A stretch of DNA of 64,000 bases, taken from positions 310,001 through 374,000 of the forward strand of contig CBDBED010000003.1 in the NCBI GenBank assembly GCA_965204245.1, given 5' to 3'. Numbering within the stretch: the stretch's first letter is position 1; the number at the start of each line of letters is the position of its first letter. The notes under the pieces were generated by a model that ran no database searches, had not been told where the DNA came from, and saw nothing but the letters and a program-made list of their open reading frames with translations. The translations under genes were made by a program, and so were the position numbers. Positions 8,237 through 17,209 of the stretch are shown piece after piece. The stretch is from JAAXIE01 sp965204245 (lineage in GTDB: Bacteria; Chloroflexota; Dehalococcoidia; Lucifugimonadales; JAAXIE01).

Positions 8237-9412
8237 TCAACCTTCGGACGCGCCCATGCCCTGAAGCGCCCGTCGAATCTCGTCCATCACATCCGGGTCC
8301 CCTTCATTCCGCAAGGCGGCATTAAGCGCCTCTCTCGCATCCCTGCCCCCTATGCGTCCCAAAGCCCATGCTGCATGGCCCCGTACCAGTGATTCCCCCT
8401 CTGACAGCACACGGGACAAGGGGGCTACGGCCTCTCGGTCGCCAATGTTGCCTAGGGCGACGCACGCATTGCGCTGGAGGCCAGCCCTCTTGGCCCTCTT
8501 GATTGGGCTGTGACGGAACTGTTCCCGGAATTGCTCCTCACTCATCTCCAGAACGCCTACCAGATCAAGACTGGCGAAGCCGGTCTCCTGGAACGCTGGC
8601 TCTCCGGTAGCCGATGCCTTGCGGTTGACCGGGCAAACATCCTGGCAGATATCGCAACCGAAGACCCAGTCCTGCATCAGGGGCCGCAGTTCATGAGGTA
8701 TCGCCCCACGGTGTTCAATAGTCAGATACGAAATGCAGCGCGTGTTGTCCAGTTCATAAGCACTGGTAAAGGCGTCCGTGGGACACGCCGTCAGGCAACG
8801 GGTACACGACCCGCAGGTCTTCGCCAGAGGAGGGTCAGGAAGAAGCTCCAAATCCGTGATTACCTGCGACAAAAACACCCAGGACCCGAAACCGCTCGTG
8901 AGGATATTGGTGTTTTTGCCGAACCAGCCAGTCCCCGCCCTTTGCGCCACCGCCCGGTCCAGCATGGGCCCGTCGTCCACGTACCAGCGCGATCGAATAT
9001 CCTTCCCCAACCTCGCCGACACGTCTTCCACCAAGGCCTTCATCCGGCTCTTGAGCACCCTGTGGTAGTCCTTTCCCCACGCATAGACCGCCACCCGGCC
9101 CCGTAGACCGGCCCCTTCCGCCTGTTGCTCATCCGCCCTTTGCTCATCTGGCCATTGCTCATCTGAAGGCAGATAGCTCATGCCGAGAGAAATGATTGAC
9201 CTTGCGCCGGGCAACAACTCCTCAGGGTTAGCGCCCCGCGACACTCGCGACTCGGTGTACCAAGGCAGCCCGTCCATCAAGCCCCTCCGCACCCGCGCCC
9301 GGGTAATCTCCTCGTCCTCCTCCAGGCGATCAGCGGAAGTGATGCGCACAAGATCGAAGCCCATCGTCGTGGCTGCTTGCTTGACTACGTCCGTTAGCTC
9401 CCGTGAGTCCAT
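8237..9412 (-). CDS. queG: Epoxyqueuosine reductase QueG
   Basis: QueG performs the last step of queuosine synthesis, reducing epoxyqueuosine in tRNA with cobalamin and two 4Fe-4S clusters. The 391-residue protein shows both ferredoxin motifs: Cys200/203/206/210 ('CGSCTRCLTACP') and Cys253/256/260 ('CDICQDVCP'). It also has 'WYVDDGPMLDRAVAQRAGTG' with the catalytic aspartate, and C-terminal HEAT-like repeats ('RGHAAWALGRIGGRDA') at about 300-391 for tRNA binding. A short low-complexity stretch at 83-98 ('DEQWPDEQRADEQQAE') comes from a repeated TTGCTCATC unit in the DNA. The selenoprotein gene follows on the same strand. Confidence 0.95.
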   Translation of the reverse strand: MDSRELTDVVKQAATTMGFDLVRITSADRLEEDEEITRARVRRGLMDGLPWYTESRVSRGANPEELLPGARSIISLGMSYLPSDEQWPDEQRADEQQAEGAGLRGRVAVYAWGKDYHRVLKSRMKALVEDVSARLGKDIRSRWYVDDGPMLDRAVAQRAGTGWFGKNTNILTSGFGSWVFLSQVITDLELLPDPPLAKTCGSCTRCLTACPTDAFTSAYELDNTRCISYLTIEHRGAIPHELRPLMQDWVFGCDICQDVCPVNRKASATGEPAFQETGFASLDLVGVLEMSEEQFREQFRHSPIKRAKRAGLQRNACVALGNIGDREAVAPLSRVLSEGESLVRGHAAWALGRIGGRDAREALNAALRNEGDPDVMDEIRRALQGMGASEG

Positions 9413-9495
9413 ATGATTCTCTCGACATGCCTTTCCCTTGAACCTAGGCCATACTGTATCTCAACTGGCCCTGGCAGCAGAAGTAGCTCCTATGC

Positions 9496-9551
9496 TTGAC
9501 AGCCTTTCAGCCGTGGACTATGTTTCCTGCGGCCCAAAAGCGGGCCGCAGG
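9496..9551 (+). promoter_or_regulatory. gcvH promoter with overlapping perfect palindrome
   Basis: TTGACA (9496-9501), a 17-nt spacer and TATGTT (9519-9524) form a good sigma70-type promoter. Directly after it is a perfect 10-bp inverted repeat, arms CCTGCGGCCC (9526-9535) and GGGCCGCAGG (9542-9551), loop AAAAGC. It covers the expected transcription start, so it could be an operator or a 5' mRNA hairpin. Confidence 0.6.
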
Positions 9552-9581
9552 ACGGGGAACCGGCATCGGGAGCGTGGACGG

Positions 9582-9962
9582 ATGTATCCTAGCGACAGGA
9601 AATATTCCAAAGAGCATGAGTGGGCATTGCTGGAGCCCGACGGCAACATCCTAGTGGGAATCACCGACTTTGCCCAAGAGGAGTTGGGTGACGTGGTCTA
9701 CGTGGCCCTCCCTAAAGTCGGCACCCAGTTGACCCAATTTGCCATGATGGGCGAAATCGAGTCGGTAAAAACGGTATCGGACCTGTACACCCCAGTCAGC
9801 GGCGAGGTGTTGGAGGTCAATGGCCTGCTGGCCGATCAACCTGAGTTGGTAAACGAGGACGTCTACGGACAGGGCTGGCTCATCCGGGTCGCCATCACTG
9901 ACCAAGCCGAGTTGGACAACCTGCTCACCGCGGACGAGTACCAAGAGATAATCGCGCACTAG
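9582..9962 (+). CDS. gcvH: Glycine cleavage system H protein
   Basis: GcvH carries the lipoyl arm that shuttles the aminomethyl group between the P, T and L proteins of glycine decarboxylase. In the 126-residue reading the lipoylated lysine is Lys63 in 'GEIESVKTVSDLYTP', and the 'YSKEHEWALLEPDGNILVGITDFAQEELGDVV' stretch, given here as family identity, fills the N-terminal half. The ATG at 9582 is chosen because it gives the standard 'KYSKEHEW' opening. gcvT, gcvP and lpd are not adjacent, so H is expressed alone here. Confidence 0.95.
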   Translation: MYPSDRKYSKEHEWALLEPDGNILVGITDFAQEELGDVVYVALPKVGTQLTQFAMMGEIESVKTVSDLYTPVSGEVLEVNGLLADQPELVNEDVYGQGWLIRVAITDQAELDNLLTADEYQEIIAH

Positions 9963-10069
9963 TCACCGGGTACACCCTGCACCCTCGCGCGAATTCCCCC
10001 TCCACAATGAAGTGGATGTATTCACGACGCAAGAAGCCCGTTTCCTTTCTGTTCTTGCGACACTCACAG

Positions 10070-10078
10070 TGCTATCAT
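10070..10078 (+). promoter_or_regulatory. Extended -10 promoter before ABC ATPase genes
   Basis: TGC-TATCAT at 10070-10078, 71 nt upstream of the ABC gene. The same TGC-TANNAT form occurs at 14608 (-), 56054 (-), 56548, 60033 and 61760. Confidence 0.45.
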
Positions 10079-10149
10079 GGCTGCGGTCTGCCGCCGCGTC
10101 CAAATCTAACACAGCGCCAGCACGACAAAAGTAGGCCCCTGGAGCGCCG

Positions 10150-11133
<984 letters not shown>

Positions 11134-11185
11134 GAAATCACTGGTGAGTTGACTCCGAGCTTAAGATAGCTAGCGAGATACTTGT

Positions 11186-12208
11186 ATGGAGACGCGAACA
11201 GCAAATGGAGCGCATGGCGACCGCCTTGTAGAGGTGGACTCGCTGAAGATGCACTTCCCGGTGCGGTCCGGCCTGATTTTCCAGCGCACCGTAGCCCATG
11301 TGCGGGCCGTTGATGACGTCAGCTTCTTCATAAGGCGGGGCGAGACGCTGGGCTTGGTTGGTGAGAGCGGGTGCGGCAAGACCACCACGGGCCGCTGCAT
11401 CCTGCAACTCTACCGGCCCACCTCGGGCTCCATCACTTTCGATGGCGAAGACCTGTGCGCCATGAATTCCAAGGGCCTGCGCCAGATGCGACGCAGGATG
11501 CAGGTCATTTTCCAAGACCCCTACAGCTCCCTGAACCCCCGCATGACCGCAGGCAATATCATCGGCGAGCCTCTGATGGTGCATGGAATGGCGGGCAACA
11601 AGTCCGAATACAGGCAGCGGGTGGCCGAGCTTCTGACCGTCGTCGGCCTCAGCCCTTCCATGGCGGACAGGTTCCCCCATGAATTCAGTGGCGGGCAGCG
11701 TCAGCGCATCGGCGTCGCCCGGGCCTTGGCCGTCAACCCCCAGTTCATCGTGTGCGACGAGCCGGTCTCCGCCTTGGACGTGTCGATTCAGGCCCAGATA
11801 GTCAACCTGCTGGAAGAGTTGCAGGAGCAGTTCGAACTCACCTTCCTGTTTATCGCTCACGACCTCTCCGTGGTGCGCCATATCAGCGACCGCGTAGCAG
11901 TGATGTACTTGGGACACATCGTGGAGATTGCCAGTCGCGAAGAAATCTACGAGAACCCCATACACCCCTACACCAGAGCCCTATTGTCGGCCGTGCCCAT
12001 ACCCGACCCCGTGCTGGATGCCCAGCGAGAGCGCATCCTGCTTAGCGGCGAGGTGCCGAGCCCCCTGAATCCCCCATCAGGCTGCGTGTTTCACCCGCGC
12101 TGTCCCATTGCCGAAGAACGGTGTTCCGAGGTGGTGCCGGAACTGCGTGAAGTGGCCACCGACCACTGGGTGTCCTGCATCAAGGCACCGGGCTACGGGT
12201 ACGTCTAG
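11186..12208 (+). CDS. Dipeptide/oligopeptide-type ABC transporter ATP-binding protein (DppF-like)
   Basis: Second ATPase of the pair, 340 residues. 'LVGESGCGKTTTGRCILQLY' (Walker A), 'VIFQDPYSSLNPRMTAGNII' (Q-loop region), 'EFSGGQRQRIGVARALAV' (signature) and 'IVCDEPVSALDVSIQAQIV' (Walker B) are all intact. The C-terminal domain has 'GCVFHPRCPIAEERCSE', the usual DppF/OppF cysteine cluster. It would dimerise with the upstream protein to power an importer whose membrane and binding subunits are encoded elsewhere. lepA starts 5 nt after the stop codon, so the three genes are probably co-transcribed. Confidence 0.93.
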   Translation: METRTANGAHGDRLVEVDSLKMHFPVRSGLIFQRTVAHVRAVDDVSFFIRRGETLGLVGESGCGKTTTGRCILQLYRPTSGSITFDGEDLCAMNSKGLRQMRRRMQVIFQDPYSSLNPRMTAGNIIGEPLMVHGMAGNKSEYRQRVAELLTVVGLSPSMADRFPHEFSGGQRQRIGVARALAVNPQFIVCDEPVSALDVSIQAQIVNLLEELQEQFELTFLFIAHDLSVVRHISDRVAVMYLGHIVEIASREEIYENPIHPYTRALLSAVPIPDPVLDAQRERILLSGEVPSPLNPPSGCVFHPRCPIAEERCSEVVPELREVATDHWVSCIKAPGYGYV

Positions 12209-12213
12209 CGGCT

Positions 12214-14067
12214 ATGGACGCCTCACTCATTCGCAATTTCTGCATCATCGCCCACATCGACCACGGTAAGTCCACCTTGGCGGACCGCTTCCTCGAAGTC
12301 ACCGGCACGGTGAGCCGGGAAAACATGCGCGAGCAGTTCCTCGACCAGATGGACCTCGAACGCGAGCGGGGCATCACCATCAAGGGCAAAGCCGTTTCCA
12401 TGGGCTATAAGTGCCACGGAGACGAATATCTCCTCAACCTGATTGACACCCCCGGTCATGTGGACTTCAGCTACGAGGTCTCCCGAGCTTTGGCTGCATG
12501 CGAAGGAGCCATTCTCGTGGTGGACGCCAGCCAAGGCATCGAGGCCCAGACCCTGGCCAACGCCTATCTCGCCTTGGAACACGACCTGACCCTCATTCCC
12601 GTCGTCAACAAGATCGACCTGCCCCAAGCGGAGCCTGAAGCGGTCGCTGCCGAGATGCAGCAAGCCTTGGGATTTACCTCCGATGAAATGCTCTTTGTCT
12701 CGGCGAAGGATGGAAAAGGCGTCAATGACCTGCTGGAAGCTGTCGTGGAGCGCGTGCCGCCGCCCAGAGGCGAGCCCGAAGCCCCGCTGCGCGCCTTGGT
12801 GTTCGACTCGGTATACAACAGCTACAAGGGGATCGTGGCATACATCCGTGTTATGGATGGGCACCTGACTGCTGGCGACCCCATGCTGTTGATGTCCAAT
12901 TCCAAGGTCTCCGAGCCACCCGAAGTCGGCATCTTCACCCGCGTCCTCAGTGCCACCAAGAGCCTCCAAGCCGGGCAGGTCGGCTACGTGGCCACAGGCT
13001 TGAAGGACGTGCGCGAGTGTCGTGTTGGCGAGACCCTGACCCGTGCCCGTCAGCCTGCCGCTGAGCCTCTTCCCGGCTATGTGGCCCTCAAGTCCATGGT
13101 CTACGCAGGCATTTATCCCGCTCAAGGCGAGGAGTACCAAGCCCTGCGCACCGCCTTGGAGAGGCTCCAGTTGAATGACGCAGCCCTGATATACGAGCCG
13201 GAAAGCTCGCCTGCGCTGGGGTTCGGCTTCCGCTGCGGTTTCCTCGGGCTGTTGCACATGGACATCGTGCAGGAACGGCTGGAGCGGGAATACGGGCTGG
13301 ACATCGTAGCCACGGCGCCCAGCGTGCTGTATCAAGTGGTCCTGAACGACGGCAGCACCATACAGGTGGACTCTCCGTCCAAGATGCCCGAGCCCCACGA
13401 ATACCAAGAGATTCTGGAGCCGTGGCTGTCCCTCACCGTGGTGTGTCCCGACACCTATATCGGCGGCGTCATGGAGCTAATGGCCGGCAGAAGAGCCCAG
13501 TTCAAGCGTATGGAATACCTGCAAGGGGCCGAAGTCCTGGACGGTCACGCCAACGGCTCTTCCCACAAAAGGGCCTCAAGGGTGGTCATGGAATACGACA
13601 TGCCCTTGGCTGAATTGCTGGCCGACTTCTACAACGTGCTGAAGTCGCGCACCCAAGGATATGCCTCATTGGACTACCTGTTTGCGGGCTATCGTTCGGC
13701 CTCACTGGTGAAGCTGGATATCCTGCTGAACCACCAAGCTGTGGATGCCCTCTCGGCCATCGTGCACAGGGATAAGGTTCAGCAATACGGCAAGGCCCTC
13801 ACCGAGAAGCTACGAGGTATCATTCCCCGGCAACTATTTGAGGTCCCCATCCAAGCATCCATCGGCAACCGCATAATCGCCCGTGAAACCGTGCGGGCGT
13901 TGCGCAAGGACGTCTTGGCCAAGTGCTATGGCGGCGACATAACGCGCAAGCGCAAGCTGCTCGAAAAGCAGAAAGAAGGCAAGCGACGCCTCAAGCGCTT
14001 CGGCAACGTGGAAGTTCCCCAGGAGGCGTTCCTCGCCCTGCTGAAGGTCGACGCCGACCAGGACTAA
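12214..14067 (+). CDS. lepA: Elongation factor 4 (LepA)
   Basis: A 617-residue translational GTPase that back-translocates or remodels ribosomes and helps 30S assembly. Domain I has G1 'AHIDHGKSTLADR', G2 'ERERGITIKG', G3 'DTPGHVDFSYEV' and G4 'VVNKIDLP'. The downstream 'FRCGFLGLLHMDIVQERLER' (domain III) and the LepA-specific C-terminal end 'GGDITRKRKLLEKQKEGK' separate it from EF-G, which is present separately at 39-41 kb. The convergent DinB-family gene ends only 1 nt beyond the lepA stop, with no terminator between. Confidence 0.97.
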   Translation: MDASLIRNFCIIAHIDHGKSTLADRFLEVTGTVSRENMREQFLDQMDLERERGITIKGKAVSMGYKCHGDEYLLNLIDTPGHVDFSYEVSRALAACEGAILVVDASQGIEAQTLANAYLALEHDLTLIPVVNKIDLPQAEPEAVAAEMQQALGFTSDEMLFVSAKDGKGVNDLLEAVVERVPPPRGEPEAPLRALVFDSVYNSYKGIVAYIRVMDGHLTAGDPMLLMSNSKVSEPPEVGIFTRVLSATKSLQAGQVGYVATGLKDVRECRVGETLTRARQPAAEPLPGYVALKSMVYAGIYPAQGEEYQALRTALERLQLNDAALIYEPESSPALGFGFRCGFLGLLHMDIVQERLEREYGLDIVATAPSVLYQVVLNDGSTIQVDSPSKMPEPHEYQEILEPWLSLTVVCPDTYIGGVMELMAGRRAQFKRMEYLQGAEVLDGHANGSSHKRASRVVMEYDMPLAELLADFYNVLKSRTQGYASLDYLFAGYRSASLVKLDILLNHQAVDALSAIVHRDKVQQYGKALTEKLRGIIPRQLFEVPIQASIGNRIIARETVRALRKDVLAKCYGGDITRKRKLLEKQKEGKRRLKRFGNVEVPQEAFLALLKVDADQD

Positions 14068-14068
14068 C

Positions 14069-14557
14069 CTAAGCCAGCCCCAAGCCCTCCCGCAGTTCCT
14101 TTAGCTGGCCCAGATGGTCCGCCCAGTGGTAGGTCATGCTCCCCTCGATGATGCGCCCCAGTGTGCGCGTCTCCGTCGTCCCCCGTGACGGCAGGTGCAC
14201 CGGCAGGGATTTCTCCAAGTCTCCGTCGCTGGCATCGTCTATGACCCCTTCCAACCCCTCCAGCACCGCCCCGACCTCTGCCATGATTTGCGATATATCC
14301 GACTCAGACCGTCCACCGCTCGTGTCGGTCTCATCGGGAGGCAGCGTCAACTCGCTGATGCTGCCTTGCAGCACGGCCCGGGCCGCGGCGTGTATGCCTC
14401 CCGGGGGTGTGTCCACCAAGTGGTACAGCACCTCGCGGGCCGACCACTCCTCGTCGGTGGGCTTCCAGTCCAAGCAGTAGTCCATGCCATCCAGGGTCGC
14501 CGACAACTCCTCCCTCATCCTTTGGACCAGTTGCCTCAACTCCTCCTTGTCAGCCAT
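14069..14557 (-). CDS. DinB-family protein
   Basis: A 162-residue predicted four-helix DinB/YfiT-like protein. 'WSAREVLYHLVDTPPGG' has the conserved first-helix histidine, and 'IIEGSMTYHWADHLGQL' gives the HxxxH pair expected for divalent-metal binding. The family includes thiol-dependent transferases (bacillithiol, mycothiol, glutathione) and proteins of unknown function; this one cannot be assigned further. The start is 14557 because GAAGGAGG precedes it by 6 nt; an in-frame ATG at 14572 overlaps that ribosome site. It converges on lepA. Confidence 0.8.
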   Translation of the reverse strand: MADKEELRQLVQRMREELSATLDGMDYCLDWKPTDEEWSAREVLYHLVDTPPGGIHAAARAVLQGSISELTLPPDETDTSGGRSESDISQIMAEVGAVLEGLEGVIDDASDGDLEKSLPVHLPSRGTTETRTLGRIIEGSMTYHWADHLGQLKELREGLGLA

Positions 14558-14599
14558 GGACGCCTCCTTCAACCAACGTGACCAATGGGGACCGGCGCC

Positions 14600-14608
14600 A
14601 TTCTAGCA
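14600..14608 (-). promoter_or_regulatory. Extended -10 promoter for the DinB-family gene
   Basis: On the - strand TGC-TAGAAT (14608-14600) lies 42 nt before the start codon. It is identical to the element at 61760-61768. Confidence 0.45.
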
Positions 14609-14649
14609 TCGCCCTGCCTGCCCCTCAACGGACCCCTGGCTCCTTCAAC

Positions 14650-14678
14650 TTGACACCTGTGACGCATTCGGGTAAGGT
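14650..14678 (+). promoter_or_regulatory. Promoter of the SAM-recycling operon
   Basis: TTGACA (14650-14655), a 17-nt spacer and TAAGGT (14673-14678). Transcription would begin near 14685, just ahead of the riboswitch. A second TTGACA at 14684-14689 would put its -10 inside the aptamer and is less likely. Confidence 0.5.
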
Positions 14679-14701
14679 TCCATTGACAACTTAAACGGCG
14701 A

Positions 14702-14818
14702 CCCCCTTATCCAGAGAGGCAGAGGGAACGGCCCCGCGAAGCCCAGCAACCGACCCGCTCTCCCGAGCGCGGAACGGTGCCAAGTCCGGCCCCGGCTGAA
14801 GACCGGGGAAAGATGGGG
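14702..14818 (+). ncRNA. S-adenosylmethionine riboswitch (SAM-I/IV clan)
   Basis: The aptamer core is recognisable by conserved blocks in order: CTTATCCAGAGAGG, then GAGGGAACGGCCC, then GAAGCCCAGCAACC, then CGGTGCCAAGTCC, then GAAAGATGGGG. P1 is formed by CCCC near 14702 with GGGG at 14815-14818. P3 is CGCTC/GAGCG (14756-14760 with 14765-14769). P4 is CCCCGG/CCGGGG (14790-14795 with 14803-14808). SAM binding stabilises P1 and normally allows the downstream terminator to form. The genes that follow make and recycle SAM by-products, matching the ligand. Whether it is strictly SAM-I or SAM-IV would need a covariance model. Confidence 0.93.
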
Positions 14819-14837
14819 AAGGGTTAATAGATTCATT

Positions 14838-14862
14838 GCTTCTCCGAGTGAGAAGCTTTTTT
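14838..14862 (+). terminator. Riboswitch expression-platform terminator
   Basis: GCTTCTC (14838-14844) pairs with GAGAAGC (14850-14856) around a 5-nt loop and is followed by six T. It lies 20 nt after the aptamer and 35 nt before the mtnA start, as expected for a SAM-off transcriptional switch. Confidence 0.92.
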
Positions 14863-14896
14863 CTTGTCCGCGGCCCGTAACGCCAACACTTGCTCA

Positions 14897-15961
14897 ATGT
14901 CCGAAATCGAAGCAATAACCTACACCGACGGCAAACTGGGACTCCTCGACCAGACCCGCCTGCCAACCGAGGCCCATGTTGTCTGGACTGATGACTACCG
15001 CGAGGTCATCCGTTCAGTGCAACTCCTCCGTGTCCGCGGCGCGCCCGCATTGGGTGTCGCCGCCGCCTACGCGGTTGTCATGGCCGCCGACCATATAGAA
15101 GCACCATCCCGCGATATGTTCCTCCACGAGTTGCGCGAAGCCGGTTCACTCATAGCATCGGCCCGCCCCACTGCCGTCAACATGGCTTGGGCCGTGGACC
15201 GCATGCTTAACGTCGCCGGCCAACACCAAGACCTTCCCGCCATACGTACTGCCCTGCTGGCGGAAGCCCAAACCCTACAGCAGGAAGACGAGAACGCCAA
15301 CCGCATCCTAGGCGCTCATGGCGCTCCCCTGATTCCCGAAGGCGGTGGGGTCCTTACCCACTGCAACACCGGCGCCCTCGCCACTGCTGGCTATGGCACC
15401 GCCCTCGGCGTCATCCGCGCCGCATGGGAGGCTGGCAAGCAATTCAATGTGTTTGCCACAGAGACCCGTCCGGTGATGCAGGGGGCAAGGCTCACCACTT
15501 GGGAACTCGTCCAGCTTGGCATCCCGGCCACCCTCATAGTCGACTCCGCCGCCGGCATGCTGATGCGAGGCGGTGAAATCGCCTGTGTGATAACGGGTGC
15601 CGACCGCATTGCCTCCAACGGCGATACGGCCAACAAGATAGGGACCTACGCCCTAGCTGTGCTGGCCAAAGAGCATGGACTGCCCTTCTACATTGCCGCT
15701 CCCACCAGCACCGTGGACATGAACATCTCGTCCGGCGACGACATACCCATCGAGGAACGGGATGCCTCTGAGGTGACCGGCTTCCGTGATGTCCGTACCG
15801 CTGCCAAAGGAATCGGCACGCGGAATCCCGCCTTTGACGTTACTCCCCACAGCTATATCAATGCCATCGTCACCGAGTGTGGGGTGGCGCGTCCTCCCTA
15901 TGCCGAGTCCTTGGACTTGGCCGTCCGGGATGGCATTGGAGCAGGACGGCGGGCCGCATGA
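14897..15961 (+). CDS. mtnA: S-methyl-5-thioribose-1-phosphate isomerase MtnA
   Basis: MtnA isomerises 5-methylthioribose 1-phosphate to methylthioribulose 1-phosphate. The 354-residue protein shows 'LLDQTRLP' and 'VRGAPALGVAAAYAV' near the N-terminus, the catalytic-cysteine region 'VLTHCNTGALATAGYGTALG', 'ETRPVMQGARLTTWEL' and the aspartate motif 'GADRIASNGDTANKIGT'. The ATG at 14897 is chosen by family alignment. No clear ribosome site precedes it, and a TTG at 14864 is in frame but abuts the terminator. First gene of the riboswitch operon; its stop overlaps the mtnP start by 4 nt (ATGA). Confidence 0.95.
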   Translation: MSEIEAITYTDGKLGLLDQTRLPTEAHVVWTDDYREVIRSVQLLRVRGAPALGVAAAYAVVMAADHIEAPSRDMFLHELREAGSLIASARPTAVNMAWAVDRMLNVAGQHQDLPAIRTALLAEAQTLQQEDENANRILGAHGAPLIPEGGGVLTHCNTGALATAGYGTALGVIRAAWEAGKQFNVFATETRPVMQGARLTTWELVQLGIPATLIVDSAAGMLMRGGEIACVITGADRIASNGDTANKIGTYALAVLAKEHGLPFYIAAPTSTVDMNISSGDDIPIEERDASEVTGFRDVRTAAKGIGTRNPAFDVTPHSYINAIVTECGVARPPYAESLDLAVRDGIGAGRRAA

Positions 15962-16818
15962 CTGCCCGTATAGGCATAGTGGGAGGCAGCGGCCTGTACG
16001 CCATGGAGGGCCTGGCCGGCGCCGAGGCGGTGGATGTCAAAACACCCTTCGGCAAGCCAAGTGATTCCATCGTAGTCGGCGAGCTATTCGGGACTCCGGT
16101 TGCTTTCCTGCCTAGGCACGGTCGCGGGCACCGCATTAGCCCCACCGACCTGCCGGTCCGGGCCAACATCTATGCCCTGAAGACACTGGGAGTAGAGCGC
16201 CTGATTTCAGTCAGCGCAGTTGGAAGCCTTAGGGAGGAACTCCGGCCTCTGGATATGGTGGTTCCCGATCAACTTATCGACCGCACCTACCGGCGCGTAA
16301 GCACCTTCTTCGAGGATGGCATAGTGGGCCACATCGCCTTTGCTCACCCCTTCTGCCCTCGCTTGAGCGGCCTGCTGCATAAGGCGGCGATGGCAGCGGG
16401 TGTGAGTACTCACATGGGAGGGGCCTGCATCGTGATGGAGGGCCCCGCCTTCTCAACAGTCGCGGAGTCCAATATGTACCGCTCTTGGGGAGCGGACATC
16501 ATCGGCATGACCGCACTGCCCGAGGCCAAGCTGGCCCGGGAGGCGGAGATGTGCTATGCCACCTTGGCCTGCGTCACCGACTACGATGTATGGCACAGCA
16601 CTGAAGAGCAGGTCACCGTGGAACTGGTAGTGGCCAACCTGATGAAGAACGTGGCCGCATCCCAGGAAGCACTCCGGCATCTCCTGCCTACCATACCCTC
16701 CACGCGCTCTTGCGACTGCGCCAGCGCATTACGCGACGCCATAATCACAGCGCGCGACACAGTGCCTGCTGAAGCCAAGGAAAAACTGCTGCCTATCATA
16801 GGCAAGTACATCAGCTAG
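15958..16818 (+). CDS. mtnP: S-methyl-5'-thioadenosine phosphorylase
   Basis: MtnP phosphorolyses methylthioadenosine, the by-product of polyamine and other SAM-dependent reactions, to adenine and methylthioribose 1-phosphate, the substrate of MtnA. The 286-residue sequence contains 'RIGIVGGSGLY' (phosphate site), 'RHGRGHRISPTDLPVRAN', 'CIVMEGPAFSTVAESNMYRS' and 'GMTALPEAKLAREAEMCYA' (base and ribose site), plus the C-terminal 'CDCASALRDAI' of the MTAP branch. The start is the ATG overlapping the mtnA stop. Translational coupling with mtnA is likely. Confidence 0.94.
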   Translation: MTARIGIVGGSGLYAMEGLAGAEAVDVKTPFGKPSDSIVVGELFGTPVAFLPRHGRGHRISPTDLPVRANIYALKTLGVERLISVSAVGSLREELRPLDMVVPDQLIDRTYRRVSTFFEDGIVGHIAFAHPFCPRLSGLLHKAAMAAGVSTHMGGACIVMEGPAFSTVAESNMYRSWGADIIGMTALPEAKLAREAEMCYATLACVTDYDVWHSTEEQVTVELVVANLMKNVAASQEALRHLLPTIPSTRSCDCASALRDAIITARDTVPAEAKEKLLPIIGKYIS

Positions 16819-16827
16819 GGAGGATAG

Positions 16828-17187
16828 ATGGCAAGACAAGACCCCGGCGAGCCCTTCTTCCGGATCGACTCGGATGAGGCTGCTGCCATGCTGACGGCGG
16901 AGCCCGACAGCACGGCCATGATAGACGTGCGCCGTGACGATGAGTGGGTCACTGGACATGTCACTGGGGCGCAGCACATTCCCATTGATGACCTGATGGG
17001 ACGTATCGACGAACTCCCCCAAGGCAAGAAGCTGCTATTCATCTGCGCTGCAGGTGTCCGCAGCGGACTGGCTTGTGAGATGGCGGCTGCCCTAGGGATG
17101 CCGGCCGACAGCCTCTATAACGTGGAGGATGGCACCCCCATATGGATAGAGAGAAACCACCCCACGTCTTACGGGACCGACCCGTAG
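16828..17187 (+). CDS. Rhodanese-like sulfurtransferase domain protein
   Basis: A 119-residue single rhodanese domain. 'TAMIDVRRDDEWVTGHVTGAQHIPI' identity covers the CDC25-like N-terminal motif, and the active-site loop is Cys73-AAGVRS, with the six-residue loop typical of sulfurtransferases. GGGAGGA precedes the ATG. It sits between mtnP and ahcY inside the SAM operon, so a role in handling sulfur from the methionine/homocysteine pools is plausible but not proven. Confidence 0.9.
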   Translation: MARQDPGEPFFRIDSDEAAAMLTAEPDSTAMIDVRRDDEWVTGHVTGAQHIPIDDLMGRIDELPQGKKLLFICAAGVRSGLACEMAAALGMPADSLYNVEDGTPIWIERNHPTSYGTDP

Positions 17188-17209
17188 GGCAAAAAGAGAG
17201 GAGCACGAC

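Noticed and set aside
14864..14896. mtnA start at TTG 14864
   Set aside because: It abuts the terminator T-run and adds 11 residues not typical of MtnA; the ATG at 14897 fits the family, though neither has a clear ribosome site.
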